A stretch of 26,726 nucleotides of DNA from JAZFYD01 sp036443405. Its GTDB lineage: Bacteria > Planctomycetota > PLA2. The stretch lies in NCBI GenBank assembly GCA_036443405.1, contig JAZFYD010000007.1, positions 1 through 26,726 on the forward strand, given 5' to 3'. Shown piece after piece: positions 22,355 to 26,726 of the stretch. Positions within the stretch are counted from its first letter, which is position 1. Every line of letters starts with the position of its first letter. Under the pieces are notes generated by a model that ran no database searches, was not told where the DNA came from, and saw only the letters and a list, made by a program, of their open reading frames with translations. The position numbers and the translations under genes are program-made.

Positions 22355-23596
22355 TCAAACACCCAGCAGCTTACGCACGAGCGCAAGGGACTCGACCAGC
22401 TGATCGAGCTCCTCGCGGAGATTGAAAAAGGTGAGGGAGGCGCGTGCCGTCGCTGCAACGCCGTAGTGTTGCATCACGGGTTGCGCGCAGTGGTGGCCGG
22501 TGCGGATCGCGATGCCTTCCTGGTCGAGGATGGTGCCGATGTCGTGGGCGTGCGCGCCTTCGAGCAGAAACGAAAGCACCGACGCCTTGTTTGCGGCCGT
22601 GCCGACGAGGCGCAGGCCGTCGACCTCTTGGAGGCGTTGGGTGCCGTATGCCAGCAGGTCCGCTTCGTAGGCCGCGATCGCGTCCATCCCGATGCCCTCG
22701 AGGTAGTCGATGGCCGCTCCGAGTCCGACGGCTCCGGCGATGTTGGGCGTGCCCGCCTCGAACTTGTGCGGCACCTCGTTCCACGTGGATTTTTCGAATG
22801 TGACCCTGAGGATCATCTCGCCGCCGCCCTGATAGGGGGGCATCGCTTCGAGGTGTTCGAGCTTGCCGTATAGGAAGCCGCTGCCCGTCGGCCCGCACAT
22901 CTTGTGGCCGCTCGCGACGTAGAAATCGCAGTCGAGATCCTGCACGTCGATCTTCATGTGCGGAGCCGCTTGCGCGCCGTCCACAACGACCGTCGCACCG
23001 ACCGCGTGTGCCTTCGCGACCATTTCCTTGATCGGATTGACCGTCCCGAGTGCGTTCGAGACGTGCGTGATCGCCACGATCTTCGTGCGTTCGTTCAGCG
23101 CGGCCTCGAACTCCTCTTGGATGATCTCGCCCGCGTCGTTGATCGGCGCCTTTTTCATGACCGCGCCGGTCTGTCCGCAGAGGAGTTGCCACGGGACGAT
23201 GTTGGAGTGGTGCTCCATCTCCGACACGAGGATCTCGTCGCCCTCGCGCACGAGGCTGCGGGCGTGGGTTTGCGCGATGAGGTTGATTCCCTCGGTCGCG
23301 CCGCGCACGAACACGATCTCGCGCCGGTCGGGAGCGTGGATGAAGTCGCGGACCTTGTCGCGCGCCTCTTCGAACAGTTGCGTCGCCTCCTGGCTGAGCC
23401 GGTAGACGCCGCGGTGGATGTTGGCGTAGTGCTGTTCGTACAGCGTCTGCATCGCGTCGAGCACAGGCCGCGGTTTCTGCGCGCTCGCCGCGCTGTCCAG
23501 GAAGACCAGCGGCTTGCAGAAGATCTGCCGCTCGAGAATCGGGAAGTCCTTGCGGATCTTCGCGACGTCGAGGGAGGTCTGCGCGGCCTTGTGCAT
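22355..23596 (-). CDS. sufS: Cysteine desulfurase SufS
   Basis: A 413-residue group II cysteine desulfurase that supplies sulfur to the SUF machinery. Visible residues: the PLP lysine Lys232 in YVASGHKMCGPTGSGFLYGK, the catalytic cysteine Cys370 in IAIRTGHHCAQPVM, and SEMEHHSNIVPWQ and VVVDGAQAAPHM around the cofactor. The RTGHHCAQP loop is the SufS type, different from IscS. The ATG at 23594-23596 (MHKAAQTSLDVAKIRKDFPI) lies 16 bp after the sufD stop. A TTG at 23629 would add 11 residues and overlap sufD. The neighbour sufU is its expected sulfur acceptor. Confidence 0.97.
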   Translation of the reverse strand: MHKAAQTSLDVAKIRKDFPILERQIFCKPLVFLDSAASAQKPRPVLDAMQTLYEQHYANIHRGVYRLSQEATQLFEEARDKVRDFIHAPDRREIVFVRGATEGINLIAQTHARSLVREGDEILVSEMEHHSNIVPWQLLCGQTGAVMKKAPINDAGEIIQEEFEAALNERTKIVAITHVSNALGTVNPIKEMVAKAHAVGATVVVDGAQAAPHMKIDVQDLDCDFYVASGHKMCGPTGSGFLYGKLEHLEAMPPYQGGGEMILRVTFEKSTWNEVPHKFEAGTPNIAGAVGLGAAIDYLEGIGMDAIAAYEADLLAYGTQRLQEVDGLRLVGTAANKASVLSFLLEGAHAHDIGTILDQEGIAIRTGHHCAQPVMQHYGVAATARASLTFFNLREELDQLVESLALVRKLLGV

Positions 23597-23612
23597 GTCT
23601 TTTGTCTTCGAG

Positions 23613-24971
23613 CTACGCTCGATCCGCAACGATGTTGGCGCGCAGTTTGGCGTCGAGTCGCGCGTCCACCAATTCGCGGAGACTCTCGATCGGAAGCTCG
23701 GCGCTGACCTCGTGCGCGAACGCGCCGACGAGCATCTGCTTCGCCCGGTCGAGCGGGAGCCCGCGGCTGCGCAGATAGAACAGCGCGGCTTCGTCCATCT
23801 GGCCGATCGTCGCGCCGTGGGTGCACTTCACGTCGTCGGCGTAGATTTCGAGTTGGGGTTTGGAGTTTGCGGTCGCGTCCTTGCTGAGGAGCAGGTTCGC
23901 GTTGGATTGTTTCGCGTCGGTCTTCTGCGCGTCCTCGAACACGTGGATCAGGCCGCGGAACACACCCGTTGATTTGTCGTCGAGGATGCCCTTGTAGACC
24001 TCCCAACTGCGGCCGTTGGGTTTTCTGTGTTCGATGGCGGTGTTGTTGTCGAGATGTTGACGGCCGCTGAGCAGGTAGAGTCCGTTGAGCGTGCACTCGG
24101 CGTTTTCGTCGTCCAGGGTCGCTGTGATCGCGTTGCGGGTGAGCGCGCCGCCGAGCGTGATCACGTGGCTCGTGAAGCGCCCGTCGCGGGCCACGGTCGC
24201 GGTCGTGTCGGAGACGTGGAACGCATTGTCGGACTCGGATTGCACGCGGCAGAGCTGGAGGTCGGCGTTCGCGCCGATCACGAACTCGCCGACGACGTTG
24301 GTGAAGTGCGCGCCCTCGCCGATCGTCGCGTAGCTCTCGACCACGGTCGCTTTGGATCCCTCATCTGCGATAACGAGCAGGCGCGGGTGCGAAACGTGCG
24401 CATCGTCCCCACTGCCGGCGCCGCCGTCGGTCGTGATGAACCGGAGATGGATCGGGCCCGGGGCCTCGCAGCCTTTCGGGAAATGCAGGACGGCGCCGTC
24501 TCTCAGGAACGCGGTGTTGAGCGCCGTGAACGGGTTTTCGGTCGAAGCATGCCGGCCGAGGTGCTCGAGGACGTTGTCCGCATCATCGGCGAGCGCGTCC
24601 TCGAGGCTGCGGATCTTCATGCCGGGCGCGATCGGGCCGGCGCTCGAGAGATCGGGACGGTAATGGCCGTTCACGAATACGAGTCGCGTGATCCCCTCGC
24701 TCTCGAAGAGATGGGGTGCGATTTGCTCGGCTGTGACGCCGTTTTGGGATCGCGGTGCGATCGAATAGACGCCTCGCGCGATGGCCCGGACGTTGGTGTA
24801 TTTCCACGCCTCCTGACGAACGCTCGGGAAGCCGAGCTCCGCGAAGCGCCCAAGCGCCTGATTGCGAAGCTCGTGCACGGCGGCGCCGCCAACGGCCTTC
24901 AGCTCGTTCGCGTGGTCCGAAAAGAGTGTTTCGAACAGCGAGACGTGGGATTCGGTTCCGGTGGTGTTCAT
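23613..24971 (-). CDS. sufD: SufD, Fe-S cluster scaffold complex subunit
   Basis: A 452-residue beta-helix protein that forms the SufBC2D scaffold with SufB and the SufC ATPase. Markers include RQEAWKYTNVRAIARG, the beta-helix region with VIADEGSKATVVESYATIGE, NGLYLLSGRQHLDNNTAIEH, then VFRGLIHVFEDAQKTDAKQS, NANLLLSKDATANSKPQLEI and ADDVKCTHGATIGQMDEAAL. The last contains the conserved KCTHGA cysteine-histidine pair. The ATG at 24969-24971 lies 8 bp after the sufC stop. Length and domain order are normal. Confidence 0.96.
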   Translation of the reverse strand: MNTTGTESHVSLFETLFSDHANELKAVGGAAVHELRNQALGRFAELGFPSVRQEAWKYTNVRAIARGVYSIAPRSQNGVTAEQIAPHLFESEGITRLVFVNGHYRPDLSSAGPIAPGMKIRSLEDALADDADNVLEHLGRHASTENPFTALNTAFLRDGAVLHFPKGCEAPGPIHLRFITTDGGAGSGDDAHVSHPRLLVIADEGSKATVVESYATIGEGAHFTNVVGEFVIGANADLQLCRVQSESDNAFHVSDTTATVARDGRFTSHVITLGGALTRNAITATLDDENAECTLNGLYLLSGRQHLDNNTAIEHRKPNGRSWEVYKGILDDKSTGVFRGLIHVFEDAQKTDAKQSNANLLLSKDATANSKPQLEIYADDVKCTHGATIGQMDEAALFYLRSRGLPLDRAKQMLVGAFAHEVSAELPIESLRELVDARLDAKLRANIVADRA

Positions 24972-24979
24972 GGCCGATC

Positions 24980-25735
<756 letters not shown>

Positions 25736-25759
25736 GGGTCGTTCTTGTCCTAAATTCTT

Positions 25760-25784
25760 GCTCAACGGCTTACTCCGTTGGAGC
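25760..25784 (-). repeat. Intergenic palindrome inside the suf operon (sufB-sufC gap)
   Basis: On the plus strand this reads GCTCAACGGCTTACTCCGTT followed by GGAGC, a diverged copy of the intergenic palindrome. On the minus (coding) strand it runs in the orientation opposite to the copies after erpA and sufT. It lies between sufB and sufC, so it would be in the mRNA of a continuous operon and could tune relative expression or protect the upstream message. Confidence 0.75.
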
Positions 25785-25806
25785 CACTTTCTTGCGTGCG
25801 GCGGTT

Positions 25807-26726
25807 CTAGCCGACGCTTCCTTCCAGGCTGATGCCGAGCAGTTTCTGCGCCTCGACCGCGAACTCCATCGGAAGCTTGCGGAAGACCTCTTTGCAGAAC
25901 CCGTTCACGATGAGCGACACCGCGTTTTCGGTGTCGATACCGCGCTGGTTGCAATAGAAGATCTGGTCCTCACCGATCTTCGAGGTCGATGCTTCGTGTT
26001 CCACCTGCGCGGTGGGGTTCCTGACCTCGATGTACGGGAACGTGTGCGCTCCGCACCGGTCGCCCAGGAGCATTGAGTCGCACTGGCTGTAGTTGCGGGC
26101 GTTGTCTGCGCCCTTGTTGATCTTGACGAGGCCGCGATAGGTGTTCTGGCCGTTGCCGGCGCTGATGCCCTTCGAGATGATCGTGCTCTTCGTGTTCTTG
26201 CCGATGTGCACCATCTTGGTGCCCGTGTCGGCCTGCTGTTTGTTGTTGGTGAGCGCGACGGAGTAGAACTCGCCGACGCTGTCGTCCCCCTGCAGGATCA
26301 CGCTCGGGTACTTCCACGTGATCGCCGAGCCGGTTTCGACCTGCGTCCACGAGATCTTCGAGCGCTGGCCGCGGCAGATACCGCGTTTCGTCACGAAGTT
26401 GTAGATACCGCCGACGCCGTTCTTGTCGCCCGGATACCAGTTCTGGACGGTCGAGTACTTCACCTCGGCGTCTTTTTGCGAAACGATCTCGACGACCGCC
26501 GCGTGAAGCTGGTTCTCGTCGCGCATCGGGGCGGTGCAGCCCTCGAGGTAGCTGACGTAGGCGCCTTCCTCGGCGATGATCAGCGTCCGCTCGAACTGTC
26601 CCGTATTGGCCGCGTTGATGCGGAAGTACGTGGAAAGCTCCATTGGGCAGCGCACGCCCGCCGGGATGAATACGAATGAACCGTCGGAGAACACCGCGCT
26701 GTTGAGCGCCGCGTAGAAGTTGTCGT
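25807..26726 (-). CDS. sufB: SufB, Fe-S cluster scaffold (C-terminal part, cut by window edge)
   Basis: About 306 C-terminal residues of SufB are visible, running off the window end with no start seen. Upstream of the first visible complete codons the frame reads NFYAALNSAVFSDGSFVFIP, matching SufB. Conserved features: RTLIIAEEGAYVSYLEGCTA, KRGICRGQRSKISWTQVETG, the SufB cysteine in NYSQCDSMLLGDRCGAHTFP (equivalent by pattern to the essential Cys405 of E. coli), VEHEASTSKIGEDQIFYCNQ with the His-Glu pair, and MEFAVEAQKLLGISLEGSVG at the end. It is the first visible gene of the operon, with sufC 71 bp after its stop. Confidence 0.97.
   Translation of the reverse strand, partial: DNFYAALNSAVFSDGSFVFIPAGVRCPMELSTYFRINAANTGQFERTLIIAEEGAYVSYLEGCTAPMRDENQLHAAVVEIVSQKDAEVKYSTVQNWYPGDKNGVGGIYNFVTKRGICRGQRSKISWTQVETGSAITWKYPSVILQGDDSVGEFYSVALTNNKQQADTGTKMVHIGKNTKSTIISKGISAGNGQNTYRGLVKINKGADNARNYSQCDSMLLGDRCGAHTFPYIEVRNPTAQVEHEASTSKIGEDQIFYCNQRGIDTENAVSLIVNGFCKEVFRKLPMEFAVEAQKLLGISLEGSVG

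Overview
This is a GC-rich bacterial chromosome segment whose genes mostly encode respiration, Fe-S cluster assembly and extracytoplasmic protein care. No rRNA, tRNA, phage, plasmid or CRISPR signature is visible. The phylum cannot be fixed from sequence alone. The NHATTPVDPR-type IscS, the paired HEAT-repeat proteins, a Tat-exported aldo/keto reductase and an 11-subunit complex I lacking nuoEFG suggest a Planctomycetota-like, Myxococcota-like or related environmental lineage. This is inference with low confidence.

Layout. (1) 1-938: the start of an IscS-type cysteine desulfurase (- strand, cut by the window edge) diverges from an A-type Fe-S carrier (+). (2) 1146-1685: a stand-alone nuoB paralogue (-). 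(3) 1982-13202: one tightly coupled + strand operon, nuoA-B-C-D-H-I-J-K-L-M-N. Most junctions overlap, and a small ferritin-like gene is fused to it by a start/stop overlap. A DUF1294 membrane protein follows. (4) 13514-13701: a non-coding block bounded by inverted repeats. (5) 13708-18589: a mixed-strand group with a Tat-exported aldo/keto reductase, an exported thioredoxin with an in-frame UGA, an EF-P of the EfpL/YeiP type, an M28 peptidase, a lipoprotein-type protein-L-isoaspartate methyltransferase and an unknown secreted protein. (6) 18793-21319: two adjacent HEAT-repeat proteins (-). (7) 21546-26726: a - strand SUF operon in the order sufB (cut by the window edge)-C-D-S-U-T.

The strongest unusual signal is at 14726-15151. 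A thioredoxin-fold reading frame is interrupted only by a TGA that falls exactly on the first redox cysteine (W-TGA-G-P-C). The frame continues through the cis-Pro region to a normal stop, and RNA hairpins start at or just after the TGA. I read it as a selenocysteine-containing, membrane-anchored or periplasmic thioredoxin that a standard gene caller would split or truncate.

The second signal is a family of intergenic palindromes (core CCAACGGCGTCAGCCGTTGG) scattered between genes. It includes two copies, 20 kb apart, that share about 63 bp beginning exactly at the TAG stop codons of two different Fe-S genes. Other points are a duplicated nuoB, long charged tails on NuoA and NuoB, and a ferritin-like protein with degraded metal ligands coupled to nuoN.

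Together, the two Fe-S loci (IscS/A-type carrier and SUF) could supply the clusters needed by NuoB and NuoI. The central group looks directed at proteins outside the cytoplasm: thiol redox, isoaspartate repair and peptidase.
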